Source: Pseudomonadota bacterium
Lineage (GTDB): Bacteria > Pseudomonadota > Gammaproteobacteria > Steroidobacterales > Woeseiaceae
DNA: 64,000 nt
Direction: 5' to 3'
Assembly: GCA_022573655.1 (NCBI GenBank)
Contig: JACZTO010000008.1
Span: 1-64,000, forward strand
The notes below the pieces were generated by a model. That model worked only from the letters and a program-made list of their open reading frames with translations, had not been told where the DNA came from and ran no database searches. Position numbers and translations under genes: made by a program. The stretch's first letter is position 1; every line of letters starts with the position of its first letter. Shown in pieces: positions 43,097 through 53,352 of this stretch.

Positions 43097-44257
43097 ATGA
43101 ATCTTCACGAATATCAAGCGAAAAAACTGTTTGCCGATTGCGGCATTCCGGTGCCACGTGGCATTCCGGCCGATTCGGCGCAAGCGGCGGTCAAGGCGGC
43201 CGAGGAACTCGGTGGCGACATCTGGGTGGTCAAAGCACAGGTACATGCAGGCGGCCGCGGCAAAGCCGGTGGCGTCAAACTCGCGCGCACGCTTGACGAG
43301 GTACGCGAATTCGCAGACGGGATGCTGGGCAGACAGCTGGTGACTCACCAGTCCGGTCCCGACGGTTTGCCAGTGAATATCGTCTATGTCGAAGAGGGTT
43401 CTGACATTGATCGTGAGCTTTATCTGAGTATGCTGCTTGATCGCGAGGTGAGTCGCATCTCGTTCATCGCGTCGGCTGCCGGTGGAATGGATATCGAAAA
43501 GGTCGCCGCTGAAACTCCAGAGCTGATTTTCTCGATCACCGTCTCCCCTGACGTAGGATTGCAGGACTACCAGGCGCGGCAGCTGGCGTTCGGTCTCGAA
43601 CTGGACAAGAACCAGGTGCGCCAGTTCGGCAGTCTCGTCAAGAAGCTGTACCAGCTGTATCTCGACACGGATGCCAGCCTTATCGAGGTCAATCCGTTGA
43701 TCACGACCAAGGCGGGCGACGTCATCGCGCTCGACGGCAAGATCAACATAGACGGCAGCGCGCTGTTCCGGCAGCCGAAAATCGCGGCATTGCGCGATGC
43801 GTCGCAGGAAGACGAAGCTGAGCGCGAGGCGGCTGAGCATGAATTAAGTTACGTATCGCTGGACGGCAATATAGCTTGCATGGTGAATGGTGCGGGTCTC
43901 GCGATGGCGACTATGGACCTGATCAAGTTGCACGGCGGTGAGCCTGCCAACTTCCTCGATGTTGGCGGTGGTGCAACGGCCGAGCGCGTCGCGGCTGCCT
44001 TCAAGCTGATTCTCTCGAATGAAAAGGTCGCGGCGATACTCGTCAACATATTTGGCGGCATCGTACGGTGCGACCTCATCGCGGAGGGCATAATCAGCGC
44101 GGTCAGGGAAGAGGGCGTCAACGTTCCGGTCGTTGTGCGCCTCGAAGGCACGAACGTAAACAAGGGGAGGGAGCTGCTCGCCAGCAGCGGGCTAGCCATC
44201 ATTTCAGCTGACGATCTTACCGACGCTGCACGGAAAGTGGTTGCCTCGGCAGCCTGA
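43097..44257 (+). CDS. sucC: Succinyl-CoA synthetase beta subunit
   Basis: [22 protein letters not shown]. Confidence 0.97.
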   Translation: MNLHEYQAKKLFADCGIPVPRGIPADSAQAAVKAAEELGGDIWVVKAQVHAGGRGKAGGVKLARTLDEVREFADGMLGRQLVTHQSGPDGLPVNIVYVEEGSDIDRELYLSMLLDREVSRISFIASAAGGMDIEKVAAETPELIFSITVSPDVGLQDYQARQLAFGLELDKNQVRQFGSLVKKLYQLYLDTDASLIEVNPLITTKAGDVIALDGKINIDGSALFRQPKIAALRDASQEDEAEREAAEHELSYVSLDGNIACMVNGAGLAMATMDLIKLHGGEPANFLDVGGGATAERVAAAFKLILSNEKVAAILVNIFGGIVRCDLIAEGIISAVREEGVNVPVVVRLEGTNVNKGRELLASSGLAIISADDLTDAARKVVASAA

Positions 44258-44269
44258 CGAGTAATTCTA

Positions 44270-45142
44270 ATGAGTATTCTGGTTAACAAGAACAGCAAGA
44301 TTGTGTGCCAGGGAATGACCGGAAATCAGGGTTCCTTTCACACCGAGCAGTGCATTGAATACGGTACGCAGGTTGTCGCCGGAGTAACGCCGGGGCGCGG
44401 CGGCCAGGAGCATCTGGGTGTGCCTGTCTATAACACGGTTCGCCAGGCAGTCGGCGCAACCGGCGCGAACGTCAGCATGATTTACGTGCCGCCGGCGTTC
44501 GCGGCGGATGCCATTCTGGAAGCGGCGGATGCCGGCGTCGAATTGATTGTCTGTATTACCGAAGGTATTCCGGTGAATGATATGGTCAAGGTGAAATCCG
44601 CTTTGCGAGATAACCATTGTCGCCTGATCGGTCCGAATTGCCCTGGCATCATCACGCCCGGTGAGTGCAAGATCGGCATCATGCCCGGATTCATCCACAA
44701 GCCGGGCCGTATCGGTGTCATTTCGCGCTCCGGTACGCTGACTTATGAAGCCGTGTATCAGACGACGACCAATGGTCTTGGTCAGAGCACGTGCATTGGC
44801 ATCGGCGGTGATCCGGTCCGCGGCATGAATTTCATCGACTGTCTCGAATTATTTGAGGCCGACCCCGACACCGATGGTGTCATCATGGTTGGTGAGATCG
44901 GTGGCACCGATGAGGAAGCAGCAGCCGAATTCATCAAGAGCAATGTCAGCAAACCGGTTGTTGCCTACATAGCAGGCGTTACGGCGCCGCCGGGCAAGCG
45001 TATGGGTCACGCCGGCGCGATCATAGCCGGTGGCAAGGGCAGTGCTGAAGACAAGTTCAAGGCATTGGACGCTGCCGGAGTTGCGACAGTACGGTCGCCG
45101 GCAGAACTCGGCTCGAAAATGCGGGAAATCATCAGTACCTAG
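44270..45142 (+). CDS. sucD: Succinyl-CoA synthetase alpha subunit
   Basis: [34 protein letters not shown]. Confidence 0.97.
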   Translation: MSILVNKNSKIVCQGMTGNQGSFHTEQCIEYGTQVVAGVTPGRGGQEHLGVPVYNTVRQAVGATGANVSMIYVPPAFAADAILEAADAGVELIVCITEGIPVNDMVKVKSALRDNHCRLIGPNCPGIITPGECKIGIMPGFIHKPGRIGVISRSGTLTYEAVYQTTTNGLGQSTCIGIGGDPVRGMNFIDCLELFEADPDTDGVIMVGEIGGTDEEAAAEFIKSNVSKPVVAYIAGVTAPPGKRMGHAGAIIAGGKGSAEDKFKALDAAGVATVRSPAELGSKMREIIST

Positions 45143-45167
45143 CTGATCAAAGGGGCCGCAGCCAGCA

Positions 45168-46799
45168 ATGGATCACACCGTCAAACTCGCGTTAGCTCAA
45201 CTCGACCTTGCCGTCGGCGACATCGCCGGCAACACGAAAAAGATTATTGAAAACGCGAATCGTGCTCGAGATGAGCTGAACGCGGATTTAATCGTGTTTC
45301 CCGAGCTAGGCGTTTGCGGCTATCCGCCTGAAGATTTGCTGTTTCACGGCGGGTTTCGACGTAGCGTCGAAAACGCTATGGACGAGATTCGCAATCACGT
45401 CATTGGCATCACGGTACTGCTTGGATTTCCCGAATACGACGACGATCACATCTATAACGCTTGCGCAGTATTTGAGGACGGTAAAATTGTCGCTCATTAC
45501 CGCAAGCAGATGCTGCCCAACTACAGCGTCTTCGACGAAGAGCGTTACTTTACGGCGGGCAGGGACGCGACGGTGTTCAAGCTCAATGGCATTCGTATTG
45601 GCCTGAACATTTGCGAGGACATCTGGAAGGCGGGACCGATGCGCTCAAACCGTGCCGCGGGTGCCGAGTGCGTTATCGTGATCAATGGCTCTCCTTTTGA
45701 GATGGCAAGCCAGGAGACGCGTGAAAACGAGGTGCGCAGCCGTATCGCTGAGGTGCAGATACCGGTTGTTTACATCAACATGGTCGGTGGTCAGGACGAG
45801 CTCGTGTTCGACGGCGGATCATTTGCGATGAATGCTGATGGCGACGTCTGTTTTCGAGCGCCAGCTTTCGATGAGGGACTGCATACTGTCATTCTGAAGG
45901 CCACTGCCGCAGGCGTCACTCCGGAATCGGGCGAGTGCGCCGCGATGTTGCAGACGGAGGCAAGTGTCTATCGAGCGCTGGTAACCGGAACTCGCGACTA
46001 TGTGACCAAGCACGGGTTTCCGGGAGTAATCATTGGCCTGTCGGGTGGAATTGACTCGGCGCTGGTTGCAACTATTGCCTGTGACGCGATCGGGGCGGAC
46101 CGGGTTCGAGCGGTGATGATGCCGTTTCGCTTTACCTCAACAATGAGCCAGGAAGACGCTGCAAAACAAGCGGCCACGCTGGGAATCGACTACGACGTGA
46201 TACCCATCGAACCGATGTACGAGGCTACGATCGATCAGTTGCAAGCAGTTCTGGGTGATCGTGAGGCCGACGTCACGGAAGAGAATATCCAGGCACGGTG
46301 CCGTGGCCTGTTGCTTATGGCGATCTCCAACAAGACCGGGCGCATGCTGCTGACGACTGGTAACAAGAGTGAAATGGCTGTTGGTTATGCCACTCTATAC
46401 GGTGATATGGCGGGTGGTTTCGCGCCGATCAAGGATTGCAGCAAGACGTTGGTGTACAGGCTGGCGCACTATCGCAATACTCTGGGCGAGGTGATTCCTG
46501 AGCGCGTGATCACACGTGAGCCGACCGCGGAGCTCAGGGCCGATCAGAAGGACAGTGATTCGCTGCCGGGCTACGACATTCTCGACCCAATACTCGAGGC
46601 GTTCATAGAAGAAGACTTGTCGGTGGCTGAAATAGTGGATCGCGGCTTCGAACGTGACGTTGTTATTCGCATACTCGAGATGGTCAAACGCAATGAATAC
46701 AAGCGCCGTCAAGCGCCGCCGGGCATTCGTATCAGTGGTCGGGCATTCGGCAGGGACTGGCGCTACCCGATCACCTCAGGCTACAAGCACCCGACCTAG
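45168..46799 (+). CDS. nadE: Glutamine-dependent NAD+ synthetase (nitrilase + synthetase domains)
   Basis: N-terminal nitrilase domain; GLSGGIDSALVATIACDAIG. Confidence 0.95.
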   Translation: MDHTVKLALAQLDLAVGDIAGNTKKIIENANRARDELNADLIVFPELGVCGYPPEDLLFHGGFRRSVENAMDEIRNHVIGITVLLGFPEYDDDHIYNACAVFEDGKIVAHYRKQMLPNYSVFDEERYFTAGRDATVFKLNGIRIGLNICEDIWKAGPMRSNRAAGAECVIVINGSPFEMASQETRENEVRSRIAEVQIPVVYINMVGGQDELVFDGGSFAMNADGDVCFRAPAFDEGLHTVILKATAAGVTPESGECAAMLQTEASVYRALVTGTRDYVTKHGFPGVIIGLSGGIDSALVATIACDAIGADRVRAVMMPFRFTSTMSQEDAAKQAATLGIDYDVIPIEPMYEATIDQLQAVLGDREADVTEENIQARCRGLLLMAISNKTGRMLLTTGNKSEMAVGYATLYGDMAGGFAPIKDCSKTLVYRLAHYRNTLGEVIPERVITREPTAELRADQKDSDSLPGYDILDPILEAFIEEDLSVAEIVDRGFERDVVIRILEMVKRNEYKRRQAPPGIRISGRAFGRDWRYPITSGYKHPT

Positions 46800-47061
46800 T
46801 GGTCCAACAAGGTAGGTTTGATGGGTTCAGAGTCACCCGGATGATCCAAGACAAGGCGCAGTCCGCCGTGAATGGCGTGTCCTTTACAAGGGCTGCAACG
46901 CCGTATTGGATCATCCGGGTGACTCCCTTCGGGCGAGCTGCGAAGCGGTCGTCCGCGTTGTTGCGCCTCTTGACAAGGACGCGCCATTGCCAGCGAGGCG
47001 CGCTTAGCGGTCGGCCGCTTCGCATTCTCGCTGAATTCATCAAACCTACCTTGTTGGACCA
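46800..47061. mobile_element. MITE-like non-autonomous element with 31-bp terminal inverted repeats and nested palindromes, flanked by CTAG
   Basis: TGGTCCAACAAGGTAGGTTTGATGggTTCAG (46800-46830) vs reverse complement of 47031-47061 (TGGTCCAACAAGGTAGGTTTGATGaaTTCAG); internal 20-bp perfect inverted repeat 46830-46849 / 46906-46925; CTAG at 46796-46799 and 47062-47065. Confidence 0.8.
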
Positions 47062-47835
47062 CTAGCCTTCGTCAGGAAAGTTCTTTTCCAGGACCCTGCG
47101 AGTATCCGAGGCAAGATCCGTCATTCCGAGTTTGTCGTAAGCCAGTGCCATGATCTCCAGCGACCGGGCATTGCCGCTGGCGCCGTTGTATTCCTCCAGC
47201 GCCGTCGTTGCGCGGTTCAATGCAGCAACATACGCGCCGCGGCGCAGATAATAATCTGCGATATGGTTTTCGTATTGCGCAAGGCGATCCTTGATGGCAA
47301 CCATGCGTTGTTCTGCATCCGCTGCGTATTCGCTGGTCGGGTAGCGCTCGACCAGGCGCCGAAAAGTGATATAGGCGAGTTCGACTTCCTGTGGCGGCCG
47401 TTTTGTGGTGTCCCTGCGGAACCAGCGATCCATGAAGCCCGGTTCTTCCTCGAAATAGGCCAGTCCCTTGATATAGAGCGCATAGTCAACGCGCGCGTGA
47501 ATCGGGTTTTCTCGGATGAATGTGTCGGCCGCTTCTACCGCTTGCTCACGTTGGCCGCCCATGTAATAGGCGTGCATGAGTTCGAGCTGGATTTGACGCG
47601 ACAGGTCGCTAAACGGGAATCGAGCCTGGATCGCTTCGAAAATTTGAATGCCCCGTCGGTAGTTCTTTCGTGCGATGGCTTCTTGCGCCTTCTCATAAGC
47701 CTCCATGATGCCCTGAATTTCGGTCTGTATTTCGTCTTTGCCGGCGCATGCCGCCAAACTAGCGCACAGGAAAGCGATCAGAATTGTGCGAATCAAGCGC
47801 GAAGGTACCGGATTATTGGATGACATAAATTGCAT
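47062..47835 (-). CDS. bamD: Outer-membrane assembly lipoprotein BamD
   Basis: Lipobox LAAC, TPR-type FRRLVERYPTSEYAADAEQRM; synteny bamD-rluD-pgeF-clpB. Confidence 0.93.
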   Translation of the reverse strand: MQFMSSNNPVPSRLIRTILIAFLCASLAACAGKDEIQTEIQGIMEAYEKAQEAIARKNYRRGIQIFEAIQARFPFSDLSRQIQLELMHAYYMGGQREQAVEAADTFIRENPIHARVDYALYIKGLAYFEEEPGFMDRWFRRDTTKRPPQEVELAYITFRRLVERYPTSEYAADAEQRMVAIKDRLAQYENHIADYYLRRGAYVAALNRATTALEEYNGASGNARSLEIMALAYDKLGMTDLASDTRRVLEKNFPDEG

Positions 47836-47915
47836 ACTGTCGTTTTTGTGTGCTGTTGCCAGAAGCAGCCGGGCCGTTCAAGGCCGGCGAGTATACCGTA
47901 AACTAGGGCCAAGTC

Positions 47916-48875
47916 ATGAGTGCCAAAAAACAAATAACGACGATCCCTGCCGAGCTGGCCGGATTGAGATTGGACAAGGCGCTGGCCAGAATGTTTCCCG
48001 AATATTCCAGGAGTCGCCTTAAGGAATGGTTGCTGGCCGGTGCAATAACGGTCGACGGGAATTCCTGGCGGCCCAGAGATGCCGTAGAGGGCGGTGAATC
48101 TGTTGCTCTCGAGCCACCGGCAGAGGTAAGCGTGCGTGCCGAGCCGGAGTCGATGGCACTGCAGGTTGCCCACGAGGACTCTGATCTGCTGGTGATAAAC
48201 AAACCGGCGGGCCTCGTTGTTCACCCTGGCGCGGGCAATCCGGCAGGCACGCTCATGAACGGGCTCTTGCACCATGCGCCGGAGCTTGAGGAAATACCGC
48301 GTGCCGGAATCATTCATCGGCTGGATAAGGACACCAGCGGGCTGCTTCTCGTCGCCAAGACATTGCAAGCTCATACCGCGCTGGTTCGCTTATTGGCAGA
48401 TCGGGAAATATCTCGCCGGTACATTGCGGTATGCAATGGGGTGCTGACGGGCGGTGGCGTCATTCGGGAGCCGATATCGCGACACCCGACCGACCGCAAA
48501 CGCATGAGCGTGCAACAAAAAGGCAAAGCGGCAGTCACTCATTACACCGTAAGGGAACGCTTTGCTGCTTATACCTGTGTCGATGTGAAACTGGAAACGG
48601 GCCGCACCCACCAGATTCGCGTGCATTTCGCGTATCGCCGCCATGCATTGGTCGGCGATCCGGTGTATGGCGGCAGGTTGGCGCTGCCGAAAGGGGCGTC
48701 GGAGGAATTGATTCAGACATTGCGACGCTTCAAACGCCAGGCTTTGCACGCCACGAGGCTGGCGTTCGATCACCCGGCGACGGGCAAGCCCCTTGCACTG
48801 GAAGCGGCGGCTCCTGAGGACTTTCAGAATCTCATTGAAGTATTGCGAGTGGATGCCCAAAGGGACCAGCAATGA
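47916..48875 (+). CDS. rluD: 23S rRNA pseudouridine synthase RluD
   Basis: S4-like N-terminus, HRLDKDTSGLLLVAKT. Confidence 0.95.
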   Translation: MSAKKQITTIPAELAGLRLDKALARMFPEYSRSRLKEWLLAGAITVDGNSWRPRDAVEGGESVALEPPAEVSVRAEPESMALQVAHEDSDLLVINKPAGLVVHPGAGNPAGTLMNGLLHHAPELEEIPRAGIIHRLDKDTSGLLLVAKTLQAHTALVRLLADREISRRYIAVCNGVLTGGGVIREPISRHPTDRKRMSVQQKGKAAVTHYTVRERFAAYTCVDVKLETGRTHQIRVHFAYRRHALVGDPVYGGRLALPKGASEELIQTLRRFKRQALHATRLAFDHPATGKPLALEAAAPEDFQNLIEVLRVDAQRDQQ

Positions 48876-49522
48876 GCGACGAATGGCTACGCGCGGATTG
48901 GCCGGCACCCGATAACATTATTGCCGGCACGACGTTGCGAACGGGCGACATTGCTGCCGTGGGACTGCCAGGCAAGCCGTGTTGGCTCAATCAGCTGCAC
49001 GGCACATGCGTTGTCGAGGCAGGTAATTTCGATGTGCCGCCTGGCGCAGATGCCGCCATCGGCAGCAAGCCGGGCGATGTCTGTGTCGTTAAGACCGCGG
49101 ACTGCCTGCCCGTGCTGTTGTGTTCGTCAGACGGGAGTGAAGTCGGTATTGCGCATGCAGGATGGCGTGGCCTGGCGGCAGGCATCATCGAAAATACGGT
49201 TGCTGAGATGACGCATGATCCCGACGGTTTATTGGCGTGGTTGGGTCCGGCGATTTCCCAACCGTCGTTCGAAGTTGGCGACGAGGTGCGGGAGGCGTTC
49301 CTCGAACATGACCGTGCGGCGGCTGCGTGTTTTGTCAGCAACATCCGGGAACGCTGGCAGGCTGATTTGTACGCGCTGGCACGGCTGCGACTAAGGGCTG
49401 CAGGCGTTACTCAAGTGTACGGCGGTGGATTGTGTACTTATAGTGATGCAAGGCGCTTTTTCTCCTATCGGCGCGATGGTGCTACGGGACGAATGGTGAG
49501 TTTCGTCGCGCGCCTTTCTTGA
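48872..49522 (+). CDS. pgeF: Peptidoglycan editing factor PgeF / YfiH laccase-domain protein
   Basis: NQLHGTCVV, TADCLPVLLC, AHAGWRGLAAGI. Confidence 0.93.
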   Translation: MSDEWLRADWPAPDNIIAGTTLRTGDIAAVGLPGKPCWLNQLHGTCVVEAGNFDVPPGADAAIGSKPGDVCVVKTADCLPVLLCSSDGSEVGIAHAGWRGLAAGIIENTVAEMTHDPDGLLAWLGPAISQPSFEVGDEVREAFLEHDRAAAACFVSNIRERWQADLYALARLRLRAAGVTQVYGGGLCTYSDARRFFSYRRDGATGRMVSFVARLS

Positions 49523-49546
49523 AAAACCCACTCTTGCCTCAATCTA
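49518..49546 (+). promoter_or_regulatory. Sigma-32-like heat-shock promoter for clpB
   Basis: CTTGAAA (49518-49524), 13-bp spacer, CTCAATCTA (49538-49546), overlapping the pgeF stop. Confidence 0.6.
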
Positions 49547-49576
49547 TTGGGCAGTTCGAGGAATCGGGGGCACCCA

Positions 49577-52156
49577 ATGCGATTGGATAAACTCACAAGC
49601 AAATTTCAGCTCGCGCTGGCTGACGCGCAGTCGCTGGCGGTTGGCCAGGACCATCAGTTTATTGAACCTGCCCACGTCATGGTCGCACTACTGGATCAGC
49701 AGGGCGGCGGCGTTCGCGGCCTGCTGAGCAGGTCGGGCGTCAATGTGAACCTGCTGCGTTCACAACTAGGTGACGTTATCGACAGGCTGCCGACAGTCGA
49801 GGGTACCGGCGGTGAGGTTCATATTGGCAACAAGTTGTCGAAGCTCTTCAATATCACCGACAAGCTCGCTCAGGAACGCGGCGATCAGTACATCGCAAGC
49901 GAACTGTTTGTGCTTGCGGCCATACAGGAAAAATCACCTCTTAAGGGAACCCTGGAGCAGGCAGGTGCTCAAAAAAGCGCAATCGAAATAGCGATCGACG
50001 ATATTCGTGGCGGACAGCAGGTCAACGATCCCAATGCCGAAGACATGCGTCAGGCATTGGCCAAGTTCACTATCGATCTGACCCAACTCGCCGAGCAGGG
50101 CAAGCTCGATCCAATCATCGGTCGTGACGATGAAATTCGTCGCACGATTCAGATTCTGCAACGGCGCAGGAAAAATAATCCGGTACTCATCGGCGAGCCC
50201 GGCGTCGGAAAAACCGCGATTCTCGAAGGGCTCGCGCAGCGCATCGTCAACAACGAAGTGCCCGATGGGCTGCGCGGCAAGCGCATCTTGTCACTTGACC
50301 TGGGTGCGTTGATTGCGGGCGCCAAGTTTCGCGGTGAATTCGAGGAGCGCCTCAAGGCGGTACTCAATGACCTGGCGAAACAGGAAGGGCAAATCATCCT
50401 GTTCATCGACGAACTGCATACGATGGTCGGCGCCGGCAAAGCTGAAGGATCAATGGATGCTGGCAACATGCTCAAGCCGGCACTCGCGCGTGGTGAATTG
50501 CACTGCGTCGGCGCAACTACACTGAATGAGTATCGTCAATACGTAGAAAAAGACGCTGCATTGGAGCGCCGTTTTCAGAAGGTGCTTGTCGAGGAGCCGA
50601 CGGTTGCCGATACGATCGCAATACTTCGCGGTCTCAAGGAGCGCTATGAAGTGCATCACGGTGTTGAGATCACTGACCCCGCCATCGTTGCGGCCGCGAC
50701 TTTATCGCACCGCTATATCAGCGATCGGCAATTGCCAGACAAGGCCATCGACCTGATTGATGAGGCAGCGTCGCGCATTCGCATTGAGATTGACTCGAAG
50801 CCGGAAGCAATGGATCGCCTGGAGCGACGCATAATCCAGCTCAAGATCGAACGCGAATCACTCAAAAAAGAGTCTGATGACGCGTCTGCGAAACGCCGTA
50901 AAGATATCCAGTCGGAACTCGACGTTTTGGAGAAAGAATTTGCTGATCTTGAGGAGGTCTGGAATTCGGAAAAAGCGTCAATGCAGGGCACGGCCCAGAT
51001 TAAGGAAGAGCTTGAGCGAGCTCGCGTCGAACTTGAGACGGCACATCGTGCGAATGATCTCGCACGCATGTCGGAGCTTCAGTACGGACGCATTCCCGAG
51101 CTTGAGAAAAAGCTTGAGCATGCGCTGCGAACTAAGCACACGGAATACACGTTGCTGCGCAATAACGTCACCGAAGATGAGGTGGCGGAAATCGTCTCGA
51201 AGTGGACCGGCATTCCCGTAAGCAAAATGCTCGAAAGCGAAAAAGAAAAGTTGTTGCAGATGGAATCTGTTGTGCAACAGCGTGTTGTTGGTCAGGATGA
51301 GGCCGTCACGGTAGTCGCAAATGCGATCCGCCGCTCGCGTGCCGGATTGTCTGATCCCAACCGACCGATAGGATCGTTCCTGTTTCTCGGGCCGACGGGT
51401 GTCGGCAAGACTGAATTGACCAAAGCACTGGCGAACTTCATGTTCGACACAGACGATGCGATGGTGCGGCTGGACATGTCCGAGTTCATGGAAAAACATT
51501 CGGTGGCGCGGTTAATCGGTGCACCGCCGGGATATGTCGGATATGAAGAAGGCGGCTACCTTACAGAAGCGGTTCGCCGGCGCCCGTACTCGGTGATTCT
51601 GCTGGACGAAATCGAGAAAGCGCATCCAGACGTGCTTAACGTGCTGTTGCAGGTGCTTGACGATGGCCGCCTGACCGACGGACAGGGCCGCACGGTCGAT
51701 TTCCGCAACACTGTGATCGTCATGACGTCGAACCTGGGTTCACAAGTCATTCAGGAGATGACGGGCGAGGAAAACTATGACGCAATGAAGAGTGCGATCA
51801 TGGATGTCGTCGGCAGCCACTTCCGACCGGAATTCGTCAATCGTATCGACGATCTTGTGGTTTTTCATCCGCTGGGTCGCGAGCATATTCGCAAAATCGT
51901 GGACATCCAGCTGAGCTACCTGCAGGCGCGGCTTGCCGAGCGTGATATTCGAATTGAGTTGTCCGATGCGGCGCGCGACAAGCTCGCCGATACGGGTTTT
52001 GATCCGGTGTATGGCGCGCGGCCACTCAAACGCGCCATTCAGCAGCAAATTGAAAATCCGCTGGCTCAGGAAATTCTGCAGGGCAGCTTCAAGTCCGGTG
52101 ACGTGATCACGGTGGGTGTCACAAATGACCGGCTCGATTTCCAGATCGCCGCCTGA
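49577..52156 (+). CDS. clpB: ATP-dependent disaggregase ClpB
   Basis: [21 protein letters not shown], two AAA+ domains ([30 protein letters not shown]); ATG 49577 preferred over 49547. Confidence 0.97.
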   Translation: MRLDKLTSKFQLALADAQSLAVGQDHQFIEPAHVMVALLDQQGGGVRGLLSRSGVNVNLLRSQLGDVIDRLPTVEGTGGEVHIGNKLSKLFNITDKLAQERGDQYIASELFVLAAIQEKSPLKGTLEQAGAQKSAIEIAIDDIRGGQQVNDPNAEDMRQALAKFTIDLTQLAEQGKLDPIIGRDDEIRRTIQILQRRRKNNPVLIGEPGVGKTAILEGLAQRIVNNEVPDGLRGKRILSLDLGALIAGAKFRGEFEERLKAVLNDLAKQEGQIILFIDELHTMVGAGKAEGSMDAGNMLKPALARGELHCVGATTLNEYRQYVEKDAALERRFQKVLVEEPTVADTIAILRGLKERYEVHHGVEITDPAIVAAATLSHRYISDRQLPDKAIDLIDEAASRIRIEIDSKPEAMDRLERRIIQLKIERESLKKESDDASAKRRKDIQSELDVLEKEFADLEEVWNSEKASMQGTAQIKEELERARVELETAHRANDLARMSELQYGRIPELEKKLEHALRTKHTEYTLLRNNVTEDEVAEIVSKWTGIPVSKMLESEKEKLLQMESVVQQRVVGQDEAVTVVANAIRRSRAGLSDPNRPIGSFLFLGPTGVGKTELTKALANFMFDTDDAMVRLDMSEFMEKHSVARLIGAPPGYVGYEEGGYLTEAVRRRPYSVILLDEIEKAHPDVLNVLLQVLDDGRLTDGQGRTVDFRNTVIVMTSNLGSQVIQEMTGEENYDAMKSAIMDVVGSHFRPEFVNRIDDLVVFHPLGREHIRKIVDIQLSYLQARLAERDIRIELSDAARDKLADTGFDPVYGARPLKRAIQQQIENPLAQEILQGSFKSGDVITVGVTNDRLDFQIAA

Positions 52157-52160
52157 TATT

Positions 52161-52199
52161 GCGTAGGGGATCATTGCGCGCTGGGACGCGCTCCTACGC
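52161..52199. repeat. Degenerate REP-like hairpin (copy C)
   Basis: GCGTAGGGGATCATTGCGCGCTGGGACGCGCTCCTACGC, imperfect palindrome carrying GCGCTCCTACGC (reverse complement of GTAGGAGCGC). Confidence 0.6.
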
Positions 52200-52250
52200 T
52201 ATACTCGCCGGTCTTCCGGCAGACTTTAGAATAGACGAGGTTTGTAATAC

Positions 52251-52592
52251 ATGCCGATCTACGGATACCTCTGCAAGAGCTGTGAACATGCGTTCGACGC
52301 TTTGCAGAAAATGAGTGACCCGGTGCTGGAAGACTGCCCGGAATGCGGTGACCCTGGTCTGCGCAAGCTGTTATCTGCGCCGAAATTTCGACTGAAAGGC
52401 AAAGGCTGGTACGAGACCGACTTCAAGACGGGAGATCAGCGCAATATTGCCGGGGATGCTGACGCGAAGGGCTCCTCGAAGCCGAAAGACGGCGATACGA
52501 AGAGCACCGAAAAGTCGAAAGATGCGGATAAGCCTGCGAAAAAGGCCGACGCCAAGAAAAGTTCATCAGACAGCAAGGCCAAAACAGCTTGA
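52251..52592 (+). CDS. FmdB-family zinc-ribbon protein with Lys/Ser/Asp-rich tail
   Basis: MPIYGYLCKSCEHAFDALQKMSDPVLEDCPECGDPGLRKLLSAP. Confidence 0.92.
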   Translation: MPIYGYLCKSCEHAFDALQKMSDPVLEDCPECGDPGLRKLLSAPKFRLKGKGWYETDFKTGDQRNIAGDADAKGSSKPKDGDTKSTEKSKDADKPAKKADAKKSSSDSKAKTA

Positions 52593-52602
52593 GGTACCTG
52601 AC

Positions 52603-53289
52603 TTGAAACGATTGCGTCGCTATTTTGTCACAGGACTCCTGGTCTGGATTCCCCTGGGCGTCACCATACTGCTGATCGGTTTTGCCGTCGACCTGATGGA
52701 CAAGACCATCGATCTCATACCGACCAGGTACCAGCCAGGCACATTGCTGCAAGGCCTGTTTGGCACAGAACAAGTGATCCAGATTCCAGGATTCGGCGTC
52801 ATTCTGATCGTGATCGTGGTCACGGTTACGGGGATCCTCGCCACAAATTTCGTAGGTCGGGCATTCGTTGGCGGTTGGGAATCGCTGATGGAACGCATTC
52901 CGGTTGTGCGCGCCGTTTATTCGGCAGCAAAGAACTTCGCAGAAATCGTGTTTTCGGATTCCAGCCAGTCGTTCAAGAAAGTGTTGTTGATCGAATATCC
53001 GCGCAAGGGCGTCTACAGCCTTGCGTTCCAAACGGCGACCAATCTTGGTGAGGTGCAGGTGCGCACGGGAACCGACGTCGTCTGCTGCTTTGTGCCGACC
53101 ACGCCGAATCCGACCTCCGGCCTGATTATCGTTGTGCCAAAAAAGGACATCATCGTGCTGGACATGGATGTCGATGAGGCACTCAAGATGATCATCTCCC
53201 TGGGCGTGGTTATACCCACCTGGCGCAAGGATCAGACGGGCGAACTGCCGTTCGAACCGCTGGATGACATGCCGGATAAGATGGCTTGA
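52603..53289 (+). CDS. DUF502 family membrane protein
   Basis: LKRLRRYFVTGLLVWIPLGVTILLIGF, VVPTTPNPTSGLIIVVPKKDI; TTG start at 52603 after fmdB stop. Confidence 0.88.
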   Translation: MKRLRRYFVTGLLVWIPLGVTILLIGFAVDLMDKTIDLIPTRYQPGTLLQGLFGTEQVIQIPGFGVILIVIVVTVTGILATNFVGRAFVGGWESLMERIPVVRAVYSAAKNFAEIVFSDSSQSFKKVLLIEYPRKGVYSLAFQTATNLGEVQVRTGTDVVCCFVPTTPNPTSGLIIVVPKKDIIVLDMDVDEALKMIISLGVVIPTWRKDQTGELPFEPLDDMPDKMA

Positions 53290-53352
53290 TAAGCGCGGCG
53301 GCAGACCTTACCATTCCGCCTCTTTTTTCAGGGTATTGTCCGGATTTTAACG

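Noticed and set aside
41279-43840. 853-aa ORF including PilS with a 290-residue N-terminal extension
   Set aside because: The extension is antisense to sucC and lacks domain-like sequence; PilS starts naturally at 42967
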